Part shown: piece after piece, positions 8,386 through 17,923 of the stretch
How positions within the stretch are numbered: the first letter of the stretch is position 1
Layout of the letters: every line of letters starts with the position of its first letter
Source: Acidocella sp.
GTDB lineage: Bacteria > Pseudomonadota > Alphaproteobacteria > Acetobacterales > Acetobacteraceae
NCBI RefSeq assembly: GCF_013044125.1
Contig: NZ_JABEVC010000058.1
Span: 1 to 35,542 of the forward strand
DNA: 35,542 nt
Reading direction: 5' to 3'
Notes under the pieces: generated by a model
The model's database searches: none
What the model saw: the letters and a program-made list of their open reading frames with translations, nothing else
Told to the model about the DNA's origin: nothing
Made by a program: the position numbers and the translations under genes

Positions 8386-11043
8386 ATGACCAAAAAAATG
8401 TTAATCGACGCCAGCCACGCGGAAGAGACGCGCGTGGTGGTACTGGACGGCAACCGGCTTGAGGATTTCGACGTCGAGACCGCCAACCGCAAGCAGATAA
8501 AAGGCAATATCTACCTCGCCAAGGTTATCCGGGTCGAACCCAGCCTGCAGGCGGCCTTCGTGGAATACGGAGGCAACCGCCACGGCTTCCTTGCCTTTGG
8601 TGAAATCCACCCTGATTATTACCAGATTCCGGTGGCTGACCGTAAACGCCTGCTCGCCATGCAGGCCGAGGACGAGCGCGAGGAAGCCCGCGCCGCTGAA
8701 GCACACGAGGCGCAGAGCGAAGCCCCCGCGCAGGACGGCGCCTCCGCCGGGACTGCGGAGGAAGCCTCAGATGCGCCCGCCGCGCAGGCGCTGAGCGTCA
8801 CGCCGATTGAAATCATCTCCGCGCCGCCGCCCGAAGAATCTGGCGAGGCCGTGAGCGCACTGGCGGGTGACCTCACTGCCGCCGAGGAAGCCGAGAACCA
8901 CGCCGAAGCCGAACCGGCCAACGGCCACGATGCCGACGAATCCCCCGCCGCCCCGCCGCCGGAAAACCTGGGTGGCGATGGCGATGATGCCGCCGAGGCG
9001 CGCGAGCGCCGCCAGCGCCAGCGCTTTTTGCGCAATTATAAAATTCAGGACGTCATCCACCGCCGCCAGATCATGCTGATCCAGGTGGTAAAGGAGGAGC
9101 GCGGCAACAAAGGCGCTGCCCTCACCACCTATCTCTCCCTGGCGGGCCGCTTCTCCGTGCTCATGCCCAACTCGCCCTCCGGCGGCGGCGTTTCGCGCAA
9201 GATCACCTCGGTGGCTGACCGCCGGCGCCTGAAGGAAGCCATGGCCGAGCTGGACGTGCCCGATGGCATGGGGCTGATCGTGCGCACCGCCGGCGCCAAC
9301 CGGCCCAAGCCCGAGATCAAGCGCGACTGCGAATACCTGCTCCGCCTGTGGGACGACATCCGCGAGCGCACCATGGAATCCGTGGCCCCGGCGCTCATCT
9401 ACGAGGAAGCCAGCCTGATCAAGCGCACCATCCGCGATGTTTACACGCGCGACGTGGAGGAAGTGCTGGTCGATGGCGAGGAGGGCTTCAAGGCCGCGCG
9501 GGACTTCATGCGCATGCTCATGCCCAGCCACGCTAAAAAGGTGCAGCTGTGGACCGAGGGCCAGCCGCTGTTCGCCCGCTACCAGGTGGAAGCCCAGCTC
9601 GACGCGATGCTGAACCCGATCGTGCAGCTTCGCTCGGGCGGTTATATTGTCATCAACCAGACCGAGGCGCTGGTCGCCATCGATGTGAACTCCGGGCGCT
9701 CCACCCGCGAGCGCAGCATCGAGGACACCGCCCTGCGCACCAACCTGGAAGCCGCCGAGGAAGTGGCCAAGCAGCTGCGCATGCGCGATCTGGCGGGGCT
9801 TATCGTCATCGACTTCATTGATATGGAGAGCCGCAAGAACAACACGGCGGTCGAGCGTAAGCTGAAAGACTCGCTGAAGAACGACCGCGCCCGCATCCAG
9901 ATCGGCTCGATCAGCCATTTCGGCCTGATGGAGATGAGCCGCCAGCGCCTGCGCCCCTCGCTCACCGAGGCGTCACTCATCACCTGCCCGCATTGCGTGG
10001 GCATGGGCTATATCCGCAGCCCCGAGAGTGCGGCGCTGCATATCCTGCGCGCCATCGAGGACGAGGGCGGCAAGTTCCGCGCCGCCGAAATCGCCGTGGT
10101 GCTGCCGCCGGAAATCGCCTTCTACCTGTTCAACCACAAGCGCGAGCGGCTTTCCGCCATCGAGGCGCGTTATGCCATGCGCGTGGTCTTCACGCCTGAT
10201 TCCACGATGACCGGCACCAGCTTCCGCATCGAGAAAATCCGCGCGCAGACGATCACCGCGCCGGTGGTGGCGCCTGCCTCCTACACCGGGCCGATCACCC
10301 CGGAGCGCAGCCTGGAGCGCGCCGCCCCCGTGCAGGAAGAGGCCGAAACCGAAGCTGAGGTGGAAGAGGCCGATGCCGACGCGCCGAACGCCAGCGACAC
10401 GGCCGAGGAAGGCGAGCGCAAGCGCCGCCGCCGCCGCCGCCGCGGCAAGCGCCGTGGCGAGAATGGCGCGGAAGTTCCCGCCGCGGGGACAGAAGGCGAG
10501 AGCGCACCCGATGCCGAAGCCGCTCCAGCCGTGGCGGATGACCAGCCGACCGAGATCGACCTCGTGATGGCCGCCGAGTTGGGCGAGCCCGCCGGAGAAA
10601 CAGAGATGCCGGCCGTTGTCGAGGAACCGGCCCCGCGCCGCCGCCGCACCCGTGGCGGCACGCGCCGCCGCCGCACTGGCGAGGATGAGGCGCCGTCCGC
10701 GGACGCTGCCCCAGCTGAACCCGTGTTTGCCGATGTCGCGGATATTTTCGAGGCCGCCGAGCGCGCCGAGGAACAGCGCCTGCGCCTTCGTGATCTGGCG
10801 CAGATGGCGTCCGAGCCGGCAATTGCCCCGCCGGCCCCTGTTCCGCAACAGGCCGTCCCACAGGAAGCAACCGTGGAAGCAACCGTGGAAGCAACCGTGG
10901 AAGCGGCCCAGGCCGCGCCCGCTCCGGCGCAGGCACCTGCAAGCGCCGATGAAACCAAGCGGGAACCCTTGGTCAAGCCGCTTGTCATCAGCGGGGAGGA
11001 TACGCCGGCCGTGGAGAAAAAACGCGGCTGGTGGCGCCGCTAA
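8386..11043 (+). CDS. rne: Ribonuclease E/G family protein (RNase E)
   Basis: MTKKMLIDASHAEETRVVVLDGNRLEDFD, GNIYLAKVIRVEPSLQAAFVEYGGNRHGFLAF, EALVAIDVNSGRSTRER, GLIVIDFIDME, CPHCVGMGYIRSPES; acidic low-complexity insertion in the S1 domain and Arg-rich C-terminal tail. Confidence 0.97.
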   Translation: MTKKMLIDASHAEETRVVVLDGNRLEDFDVETANRKQIKGNIYLAKVIRVEPSLQAAFVEYGGNRHGFLAFGEIHPDYYQIPVADRKRLLAMQAEDEREEARAAEAHEAQSEAPAQDGASAGTAEEASDAPAAQALSVTPIEIISAPPPEESGEAVSALAGDLTAAEEAENHAEAEPANGHDADESPAAPPPENLGGDGDDAAEARERRQRQRFLRNYKIQDVIHRRQIMLIQVVKEERGNKGAALTTYLSLAGRFSVLMPNSPSGGGVSRKITSVADRRRLKEAMAELDVPDGMGLIVRTAGANRPKPEIKRDCEYLLRLWDDIRERTMESVAPALIYEEASLIKRTIRDVYTRDVEEVLVDGEEGFKAARDFMRMLMPSHAKKVQLWTEGQPLFARYQVEAQLDAMLNPIVQLRSGGYIVINQTEALVAIDVNSGRSTRERSIEDTALRTNLEAAEEVAKQLRMRDLAGLIVIDFIDMESRKNNTAVERKLKDSLKNDRARIQIGSISHFGLMEMSRQRLRPSLTEASLITCPHCVGMGYIRSPESAALHILRAIEDEGGKFRAAEIAVVLPPEIAFYLFNHKRERLSAIEARYAMRVVFTPDSTMTGTSFRIEKIRAQTITAPVVAPASYTGPITPERSLERAAPVQEEAETEAEVEEADADAPNASDTAEEGERKRRRRRRRGKRRGENGAEVPAAGTEGESAPDAEAAPAVADDQPTEIDLVMAAELGEPAGETEMPAVVEEPAPRRRRTRGGTRRRRTGEDEAPSADAAPAEPVFADVADIFEAAERAEEQRLRLRDLAQMASEPAIAPPAPVPQQAVPQEATVEATVEATVEAAQAAPAPAQAPASADETKREPLVKPLVISGEDTPAVEKKRGWWRR
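10864..10904 (+). repeat. In-frame 12-bp tandem repeat (GAAGCAACCGTG x3 plus partial) in rne 3' end
   Basis: Read directly; encodes (EATV)n. Confidence 0.95.
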
Positions 11044-11222
11044 CGCTTAATCCTGCCCTTGGCCGGCCCGGTTTGATGCGGGTCAAGGGCAGCAGCGCTT
11101 TTCTGGCCTATATGTGTGGTGTCTTTCTGGCGGGATAACCGCGTTGTCACTTGAAATACAACCAGAAACAACGAATCTGTAGCGCATGGCCGAACGGCCA
11201 TTTTGAGGAGCGAATAAATTCC

Positions 11223-12005
11223 ATGGCTTATGATCCGAACGCCAATTCCTACCGCACGGCCCAGCCGGGCTATGCCGCCTTTGGCAGCGCCGCGCTGGAC
11301 GCGGGCCTGCGCGCCTATATGCTGCGCGTTTATAACTGGATGGCCTCCGGCTTGGTGCTCACCGGTCTGGTCGCCTTCGGCATCGCGCACACCAGCCTGA
11401 TGAACGCCTTCTACCCTCTGGTGCAGACCGCGAGCGGCGCGATGGTGCGCGCCCCCTCCGGCTTGGCCTATATCAGCATTTTCGCACCCCTGGCCTTCGT
11501 CATGGTGCTCAGCTTCGGCGTCAACAAGCTCTCCACCACCGCCGCACAGGCGCTGTTCTGGGCCTTTTGCGCCACCATGGGCGCCAGCCTGACCAACATC
11601 TTTCTGGTCTATACCCAAACCTCCATCACCGAGGTGTTCTTCGTCACGGCTGGCACCTTCGCCGGCACCAGCCTTTACGGCTACGCTACCAAGCGTGACC
11701 TCACCAGCATGGGCAGCTTCCTCATGATGGGCCTCATCGGCATCCTCATCGCCATGGTGGTGAACATCTTCCTGCAGTCACCAGCGGTCGCCTTCGCGGT
11801 CAGCATCCTCGGCGTGCTCATCTTCACCGGCCTCACCGCGTATGACACACAGCGGATCAAAACCAGCTACCTGCAATACGGCTCGTCCTACGGGGTGGAA
11901 ATGGCCAACAAGCGCAGTGTTTATGATGCGCTGACCCTCTACCTTAACTTCATCAACCTGTTCATGTTCCTGCTGCAACTCTTCGGCCAGCGCAACAGCC
12001 GCTAA
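11223..12005 (+). CDS. Bax inhibitor-1/YccA family membrane protein
   Basis: MAYDPNANSYRTAQPGYAAFGSAALDAGLRAYMLRVYNWMASGLVLTG; multiple TM; GLTAYDTQRIKTSY; gaggag SD before ATG 11223. Confidence 0.93.
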   Translation: MAYDPNANSYRTAQPGYAAFGSAALDAGLRAYMLRVYNWMASGLVLTGLVAFGIAHTSLMNAFYPLVQTASGAMVRAPSGLAYISIFAPLAFVMVLSFGVNKLSTTAAQALFWAFCATMGASLTNIFLVYTQTSITEVFFVTAGTFAGTSLYGYATKRDLTSMGSFLMMGLIGILIAMVVNIFLQSPAVAFAVSILGVLIFTGLTAYDTQRIKTSYLQYGSSYGVEMANKRSVYDALTLYLNFINLFMFLLQLFGQRNSR

Positions 12006-12027
12006 TCCTAATCCAGTCCTTGCTGAA

Positions 12028-12053
12028 ACGGCGCCCCACGGGGCGCCGTTTTC
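12028..12053. terminator. Intrinsic terminator, shared by convergent BI-1 (+) and thyX (-) genes
   Basis: aaACGGCGCCCC-ac-GGGGCGCCGTttt; 10-bp perfect GC-rich stem with 2-nt centre, T run on + and short A run (T on -) on the other side. Confidence 0.85.
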
Positions 12054-12067
12054 GTTACCGCCCGAGC

Positions 12068-12970
12068 CTACCGCCCGAGCGCCGCCAGCATCTCGGCCCA
12101 TTCGCGCTTGGAGAGCCCGGAGCCGGCCTGTTCCACCGGCTCATCGGCCAGCAGCTTCTTCAGCACCGTCATCATTTTCGCCGAAAACGTCACCGCGCCC
12201 AGCCGGTAATCGCAGAACGCACCGTAGGAGAGCGGAACCCAGGCTTTCACCGTCTCCATCATCGCTTCGGCATAAACCCTTATCTCATATTGCGCATGGC
12301 TGTCGGCGCGCAGGCGCAGAAAGTGGAAGAGGTTGTGTAAATCCGTCTTCCAATACCATTGCGTATAGGTGTTCAGCGTCAGGTTCATGCGTGCCAGCTC
12401 GCGCGCCAGGCCGGTCTCCTCGCCCAGCATCTCCTCGTAATGGCCGTAGGTCTGCTCCGCGTCCGCGCGCAGCAGGTTGAGCACCCGCTCCGCGGTTGGC
12501 TGATCCAGCACTTCGCCACGTCCTTGCCGGTTGTCTGCGGACTGCGCGGCCAGCTGCCCGGGGGCGGGGATGTAGTAATCCTTGTCCAGAATCGAGTAGC
12601 GCGCCGAATATTCGTTCACATTCGCCGTGCGATGGCGAATCCACTGCCGTGCCACGAAAATCGGCAGTTTTACATGGAATTTGATCTCGCACATCTCAAA
12701 CGGCGTGGAGTGGTGGTGGCGCATGAGGTAGCGGATCAACCCTTCGTCCTCCAGCGCCTTGCGCGTGCCGCGCCCGTAGGAGACCCGCGCGGCCTGCACC
12801 ACGGCGGAATCGTCGCCCATGTAGTCCACCACCCGGACAAACCCATGGTCCAGCACCGGAATGGCGGTGAAGAGCATGGCCTCCAGCGCCGGCACGGTGG
12901 GGCGCAGCGTCGGCGTCGCGCCGGCCCGCGCGGTTTCTATCTCGGTTTTCTGCTCCAGCGTGAGGGTCAT
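12068..12970 (-). CDS. thyX: FAD-dependent thymidylate synthase
   Basis: ThyX motif [19 protein letters not shown]; 300 aa. Confidence 0.96.
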   Translation of the reverse strand: MTLTLEQKTEIETARAGATPTLRPTVPALEAMLFTAIPVLDHGFVRVVDYMGDDSAVVQAARVSYGRGTRKALEDEGLIRYLMRHHHSTPFEMCEIKFHVKLPIFVARQWIRHRTANVNEYSARYSILDKDYYIPAPGQLAAQSADNRQGRGEVLDQPTAERVLNLLRADAEQTYGHYEEMLGEETGLARELARMNLTLNTYTQWYWKTDLHNLFHFLRLRADSHAQYEIRVYAEAMMETVKAWVPLSYGAFCDYRLGAVTFSAKMMTVLKKLLADEPVEQAGSGLSKREWAEMLAALGR

Positions 12971-13030
12971 GAATCTCTCTCTTTCATATCCCTCATAACG
13001 CGCCTATATAGGTTCTGCCAGCTTGCTGGC

Positions 13031-13345
13031 TATGGTGATAAATGGTGCGTGGAATAATCGTTGTGGACCCGGGGGCAGTACCCGGCACCTCCACCAACTA
13101 TTCTGGGCGGCCCGATTCAGACTACGCGCTCGTGCGCTTCGTCATCGGGACGCCTCGGGTTATTTGGGGGTGAAACAGGCTCGACACGCGTGGTAAAGAC
13201 CCACCTTTTGCCCGGCATTGTACCGCCGTTATCGGGCTATAACTTAAATGCGAACGATAACAACGTAGCATTCGCGGTCGCTGCCTAAACAGCAGCTAAG
13301 CGCGGTTCGGGGGGCACCGGGCAACAGAAGCCCCCCACTTTCTTC
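13031..13345 (+). ncRNA. ssrA: Circularly permuted two-piece transfer-messenger RNA (alphaproteobacterial type); boundaries approximate
   Basis: Acceptor piece GGACCCGGGGGCAGTACCCGGCACCTCCACCA ending at 13096; intervening segment 13097-13165; coding piece starting GGGGGTGAAACAGGCTCGAC at 13166. GGGGGTG (13166-13172) pairs with CACCTCC (13086-13092). Resume frame GCG AAC GAT AAC AAC GTA GCA TTC GCG GTC GCT GCC TAA (13250-13288) gives tag ANDNNVAFAVAA. GC-rich stem 13309-13315/13330-13336 follows. Confidence 0.93.
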
Positions 13346-13414
13346 GCGGCTTTCCGGAAACCTGGCGCCATGCAAGGCCGCCGTGGATAAAACTTGGGGA
13401 CACAAAACCTGGAC

Positions 13415-13443
13415 AAAAAAAAGGCGGCGCATGCAGCGCCGCC
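13415..13443 (-). terminator. Intrinsic terminator (8-bp perfect stem, T8)
   Basis: GGCGGCGCTGCATGCGCCGCCTTTTTTTT on the minus strand. Confidence 0.9.
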
Positions 13444-13494
13444 AAGTTTAGGGAGGAAACGTCCAAGAAAGCAGGAGAGCAAGCTCATCCTGCT
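13415..13494 (-). ncRNA. Candidate trans-acting small RNA (three-hairpin, anti-SD loop)
   Basis: On minus strand: AGCAGGA-t-GAG-CTTG-CTC-TCCTGCT hairpin; GTTT-CCTCCCT-AAAC hairpin; GGCGGCGC-TGCAT-GCGCCGCC-TTTTTTTT terminator. No credible ORF. Confidence 0.7.
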
Positions 13495-13500
13495 GAAGCC

Positions 13501-13530
13501 TTTATATGCGGGGAGACGCCTCCGCCGCAA
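13501..13530 (-). promoter_or_regulatory. Candidate sigma70-type promoter of the sRNA
   Basis: Minus strand TTGCGG - 18 nt - TATAAA, with the first sRNA hairpin beginning about 7 nt after the -10 box. Confidence 0.5.
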
Positions 13531-13633
13531 CAAACTTTTGCGCAGCGCAGCAATGCGATTTAGCGTAGGAGAATGCATTGCTTTTCATTGCTCACGCCGT
13601 TGAAGTCATGATGCTGCATCATCATGCCGCCTT

Positions 13634-14116
13634 CTATGCGGGCACCAGCACGATCACCGCCGCCTGCGCCGCGATGCCTTCGCCCCGGCCGGTGAATCCA
13701 AGCCGCTCGGTGGTCGTCGCCTTCACTGAAATCGCCTCGATCCCTACGCCGAGCAGCTCCGCCAGCCTCGCGCGCATCGCCGGCGCGTGCGGGGTTATTT
13801 TCGGCCTCTCGCAGATGATGGTGACATCCGCATTGGCGAGCCTGCCCCCCCGCGCGGCGATCCGCTCCGCCGCATGGCGCAGAAAGCGCGCGCTGTCGGC
13901 GTCTTTCCATGTGTTCTCGGAGGGGGGGAAATGCCGCCCGATGTCGCCTTCAGCCAGCGCGCCATAAATCGCGTCGCACAGCGCATGGATGCCCACATCG
14001 GCATCCGAATGCCCAGCCAATCCCTTCTCGAAGGGTATGTTCACGCCGCAGATGATCATGGGGCGTCCTTCCGCCATGGCGTGAACGTCAAACCCGGTAC
14101 CGATGCGCGGAATCAT
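13634..14116 (-). CDS. ispF: 2-C-methyl-D-erythritol 2,4-cyclodiphosphate synthase (stand-alone IspF)
   Basis: [74 protein letters not shown]; start 14116 (or 14131). Confidence 0.95.
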   Translation of the reverse strand: MIPRIGTGFDVHAMAEGRPMIICGVNIPFEKGLAGHSDADVGIHALCDAIYGALAEGDIGRHFPPSENTWKDADSARFLRHAAERIAARGGRLANADVTIICERPKITPHAPAMRARLAELLGVGIEAISVKATTTERLGFTGRGEGIAAQAAVIVLVPA

Positions 14117-14239
14117 GCCAGTCTCTCCCATATAATCCGCCGCAGATGTGAAGCCGCCATGGTCTGCCGTCAACCATGCCCCGGATTTGTCCAATAGGTG
14201 ATTGCGTCCGCCGCGCGTGGCGGGTAGTTTGCCCAAATC

Positions 14240-15295
14240 ATGAGCAATGCTTCGCCCCCTCTGATTAAGCCGATCACCCTGGGGAGCGGGCCGCGTGCGG
14301 TCACGCTGGAAACCCCGGTCATCCTGGCGCCGCTTTCCGGCGTCATCGACCTGCCGTTTCGCGCCCTGGCCAAATCGCTCGGCGCTGGTCTGGTGGTCTC
14401 CGAGATGATCGCCTCCTGGGCTATGGTGCGCGAGAACCGCAATACCATGCGTATGGCCGAGGTGGTGGCCGGCGGCGGCCCGTCCTCGGTGCAGCTTGCC
14501 GGCTGCGAGCCTGATGCCATGGCCGAGGCCGCGCGCATCGCGGTGGCCAACGGCGCGGACCTTATCGACATCAACTTCGGCTGCCCGGTGAAAAAGGTGG
14601 CGGTCGGCCAGGCCGCCGGCTCCGCGCTGATGCGCGATGAAGTCCTGGCCGGTAAAATCCTTGCCGCCACCGTGCGGGCGGTGGATGTGCCCGTCACCCT
14701 GAAAATGCGCATGGGCTGGGACCATAACAGCCTGAACGCGCCCACCCTGGCGCGCATCGCTCAGGATACGGGCATCGCCATGGTCACTGTGCACGGCCGC
14801 ACCCGCCAGCAGTTCTATGAGGGCGTGGCGGACTGGGATTTCATCGCCCGCGTCAAGGCCGCGGTCCAAATCCCCCTCATCGTCAATGGCGACATCACCT
14901 CCGGGCCAAAAGCCGCCGAGGCGCTGCGCCGCTCGGGGGCTGACGGCGTGATGATCGGCCGCGGCGCCTACGGGCGCCCGTGGTTCCTTAAGCAGGTGGC
15001 GGATTATCTGCGTACCGGCGAACTCCCCGCGCCGCCAACCCTGGCCGGGCAGAAAGAAATCCTCCTGCGCCACTACGCCGCCATCCGCGCGCATTTCGGT
15101 GAAAAGGGCGGTGTGCGCCTCGCGCGCAAACATGTCTCCTGGTATAGCCACGGGCTGCGCGGTTCGGCCGCCTTCCGCGCGCAGATGAACCGGCTGGACA
15201 GCGGCGCCGCGGTGGAAGCGCTGATCGACTCCTTCTACGACCCGCTGATCGAATCCGGCTTCATCCGTCAGGACGAAATGGCCCTGGCGGCGTGA
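14240..15295 (+). CDS. dusB: tRNA-dihydrouridine synthase B (NifR3 family)
   Basis: [77 protein letters not shown]; conserved position upstream of ntrBC. Confidence 0.95.
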   Translation: MSNASPPLIKPITLGSGPRAVTLETPVILAPLSGVIDLPFRALAKSLGAGLVVSEMIASWAMVRENRNTMRMAEVVAGGGPSSVQLAGCEPDAMAEAARIAVANGADLIDINFGCPVKKVAVGQAAGSALMRDEVLAGKILAATVRAVDVPVTLKMRMGWDHNSLNAPTLARIAQDTGIAMVTVHGRTRQQFYEGVADWDFIARVKAAVQIPLIVNGDITSGPKAAEALRRSGADGVMIGRGAYGRPWFLKQVADYLRTGELPAPPTLAGQKEILLRHYAAIRAHFGEKGGVRLARKHVSWYSHGLRGSAAFRAQMNRLDSGAAVEALIDSFYDPLIESGFIRQDEMALAA

Positions 15296-15317
15296 CCGTT
15301 TACGCGAGAAGCGCAAA

Positions 15318-16466
15318 ATGAGCGGCATCAGAAAGGCCTTCGGCATGGTTAAACGTAAACCGGGCATGGCGCGCGAGCTCCGGGTCGATCCGGCGCATAT
15401 TCTCGACGCCTTACCCCTGGCCGTCGCCGTGCTGGACGAGAACGACATCTTCTGTTCGGTCAACTACGCGGCTGAGGAGTTCTTCGGCTCCTCCAAGGCA
15501 TTGCTGCTTCACAGTAATCTGTATGACATTCTGCCGCCGGACCACCCGCTCTTCCTGCTGCTGGAACGCGCGCGCCGCGCCGGCGTTACTGTCGCCGAAC
15601 ATGATATGATCCTGGAAGGCCCGCGCCTGCTGCGCCGCGGCTGCTCCGTGCAGGCCGCGCCCTTGCCCGAGGTCGCGGGCTGCGTGGTGCTCACCTTGCA
15701 GGACGAATCGGCCGCCCGCGCGCTGGACCAGCAGATATCTGCCCGCAACGCCGCCCGCAGCATCACCGGCATGGCCGCGATTCTCGCGCATGAGGTCAAA
15801 AACCCGCTGTCAGGGATCAGGGGTGCCGCGCAATTGCTGGAGGCCAGCGCCCCGCCGGACGACCGCGAGCTGGCCGTGCTCATCCGCGACGAGGCCGACC
15901 GCATCCGCGCCATGGTCGAGCGCATGGAAACCTTCGGCGAGAAAAAGCTGGAGCGCCAGGCGGTCAACATCCACCGTGTCCTGGAGCATGTGCGCAAGCT
16001 GGCCCTTTCCGGCTTCGCGCCGCACGTCAAATTCATCGAATCCTACGACCCCAGCCTGCCGCATGTGCAGGGCAGCCGCGACCAGCTCATCCAGGTACTG
16101 CTCAACCTGGTCAAAAACGCAGCCGAATCCATTGACAGCATGGACCGCCCAGACGGTGAAATCCACCTCACCACCGGCTTCCAGCATGGCGTGTGGCTCT
16201 CCGCCACCTCCGGGCGCGCGCGCGCCAATCTGCCCATTTTCGTCTCCGTGCGCGACAACGGCCCCGGCATCCCCGAGGACATCCGCCGCCACCTGTTCGA
16301 GCCCTTCATCACCACCAAGGCCGCGGGCAGCGGGCTTGGGCTGGCGCTGGTCGCCAAAATCGTCGCTGACCACGGCGGGTTGATCGACGTGGACAGCCGC
16401 CCCGGCCGCACCGAATTTCGTATCCATCTGCCCGTCTACGAAGACCCCCCGGAAAGTAACCATTGA
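15318..16466 (+). CDS. ntrB: Nitrogen regulation sensor histidine kinase NtrB
   Basis: [27 protein letters not shown]-box, N box [17 protein letters not shown]; followed by ntrC. Confidence 0.95.
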   Translation: MSGIRKAFGMVKRKPGMARELRVDPAHILDALPLAVAVLDENDIFCSVNYAAEEFFGSSKALLLHSNLYDILPPDHPLFLLLERARRAGVTVAEHDMILEGPRLLRRGCSVQAAPLPEVAGCVVLTLQDESAARALDQQISARNAARSITGMAAILAHEVKNPLSGIRGAAQLLEASAPPDDRELAVLIRDEADRIRAMVERMETFGEKKLERQAVNIHRVLEHVRKLALSGFAPHVKFIESYDPSLPHVQGSRDQLIQVLLNLVKNAAESIDSMDRPDGEIHLTTGFQHGVWLSATSGRARANLPIFVSVRDNGPGIPEDIRRHLFEPFITTKAAGSGLGLALVAKIVADHGGLIDVDSRPGRTEFRIHLPVYEDPPESNH

Positions 16467-17923
16467 TGAGCACCGTGCCAACCGTTCTGATCGCCGATGA
16501 CGACCGCTCGATCCGCACAGTGCTGACCCAGGCGCTGGGCCGCTCGGGTTACCAGGTCCGCGCCACCTCCTCGGCGGCCACGCTGTGGCGCTGGGTGGAG
16601 GACGGCGAGGGCGATGTCGTCATCACCGATGTCATCATGCCCGATGAGAACGGCCTGGACCTCATCCCGCGCATCAAGCGCATCCGCCCCGAGCTGCCGA
16701 TCATCGTCATGAGCGCGCAATCCACCCTCACCACCGCGGTGCAGGCCACCCAGCGCGGCGCGTTTGACTATTTGCCCAAACCGTTTGACCTGGGTGAGCT
16801 CCTCGCTGTGGTGGACCGTGCGCTCAAACAGCCGGTCTATGCCGCGGGCGGCGCACCCGCGCCCAAACTCTCAGCCGATGACAACCTGCCCCTGATCGGC
16901 CGCAGCCCGGCGATGCAGGAAATCTACCGCATCATCGCCCGCCTCACGACCACCGATCTCACCGTGATGATCAACGGCGAATCCGGCGCCGGCAAGGAAC
17001 TCGTCGCCCGCGCCCTGCATGATTACGGCCGCCGCCGCGCCGGCCCCTTCGTCGCCATCAACATGGCCGCGATCCCGCGTGAACTCATCGAGAGCGAGCT
17101 CTTCGGCCATGAGCGCGGCGCCTTCACCGGCGCCACCAACCGCCATATCGGCCGCTTCGAGCAGGCCGCCGGCGGCACCCTCTTTCTGGATGAAATCGGC
17201 GATATGCCGCCCGAAGCCCAGACCCGCCTGCTGCGCGTGCTGCAGGAGGGCGAATTCACCACCGTCGGCGGCCGCCAGCCCATCCGCGCCAACGCCCGCA
17301 TCGTCGCCGCCACCCACCGCGACCTTCGCGCCCTCATCCGCTCCGGCCAGTTCCGTGAGGATCTGTTCTACCGCCTCAACGTCGTGCCCATCCGCCTGCC
17401 GCCCCTGCGCGAGCGCCCGGATGACATCCCCGTGCTGGCGCAGCACTTCCTCAACAAGGCGCAGAGCGAGGGCTTGCCCGGCAAAACCATTGACGCGCCA
17501 GCCATGGCCATGCTCTCGGCCTACCGCTGGCCCGGTAACGTGCGTGAGCTGGAAAACCTCATCCGCCGCCTCGCCGCGCTGGTGCCGCAACCGGTCATCA
17601 CCGAGGCGGTTCTGGCGCAGGAACTGGCCGGCTACACCATCGCCGAGGAACCCCAGCCAGCCTCGGGCGATGATGCCGAAACCATGGCCGCGGTGGTGGA
17701 GCGCCACGTCGCCCGCCTCCTCGCCGCCATCCGCGAGTCCGGCGAGGAGGGCGTGCTCTACGAACGCGCCCTGGCCGAATTCGAGCGCCCCCTTATCCGC
17801 ATGACCCTGGCGGAAACCAGGGGCAACCAGATCCGCGCCGCCGCTCTGCTCGGCCTCAACCGCAACACGCTGCGCAAAAAAATCCGCGAGCACGGCATCG
17901 GCGTGCACCGCCGGGTGGGCTGA
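16463..17923 (+). CDS. ntrC: Sigma-54-dependent response regulator NtrC (start TTG 16463 or ATG 16466)
   Basis: Receiver domain; [35 protein letters not shown]+ motifs; C-terminal Fis-type HTH. Confidence 0.96.
   Translation: MMSTVPTVLIADDDRSIRTVLTQALGRSGYQVRATSSAATLWRWVEDGEGDVVITDVIMPDENGLDLIPRIKRIRPELPIIVMSAQSTLTTAVQATQRGAFDYLPKPFDLGELLAVVDRALKQPVYAAGGAPAPKLSADDNLPLIGRSPAMQEIYRIIARLTTTDLTVMINGESGAGKELVARALHDYGRRRAGPFVAINMAAIPRELIESELFGHERGAFTGATNRHIGRFEQAAGGTLFLDEIGDMPPEAQTRLLRVLQEGEFTTVGGRQPIRANARIVAATHRDLRALIRSGQFREDLFYRLNVVPIRLPPLRERPDDIPVLAQHFLNKAQSEGLPGKTIDAPAMAMLSAYRWPGNVRELENLIRRLAALVPQPVITEAVLAQELAGYTIAEEPQPASGDDAETMAAVVERHVARLLAAIRESGEEGVLYERALAEFERPLIRMTLAETRGNQIRAAALLGLNRNTLRKKIREHGIGVHRRVG

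Noticed and set aside
8767-9918. 383-aa minus-strand ORF within rne
   Set aside because: Antisense shadow of a well-supported RNase E gene.
13061-13288. 75-aa plus-strand ORF
   Set aside because: It runs through the tmRNA acceptor, intervening and coding pieces; only the final ANDNNVAFAVAA is meaningful as the tmRNA tag.
13285-13603. Overlapping ORFs 13285..13578 (-) and 13394..13603 (+)
   Set aside because: They cover the sRNA promoter, hairpins and terminator; basic low-complexity translations with no recognisable domain.
14117-15463. 609-aa extension of the ispF reading frame
   Set aside because: The upstream part is simply open antisense of dusB with no protein-like features; IspF begins at MIPRIG.
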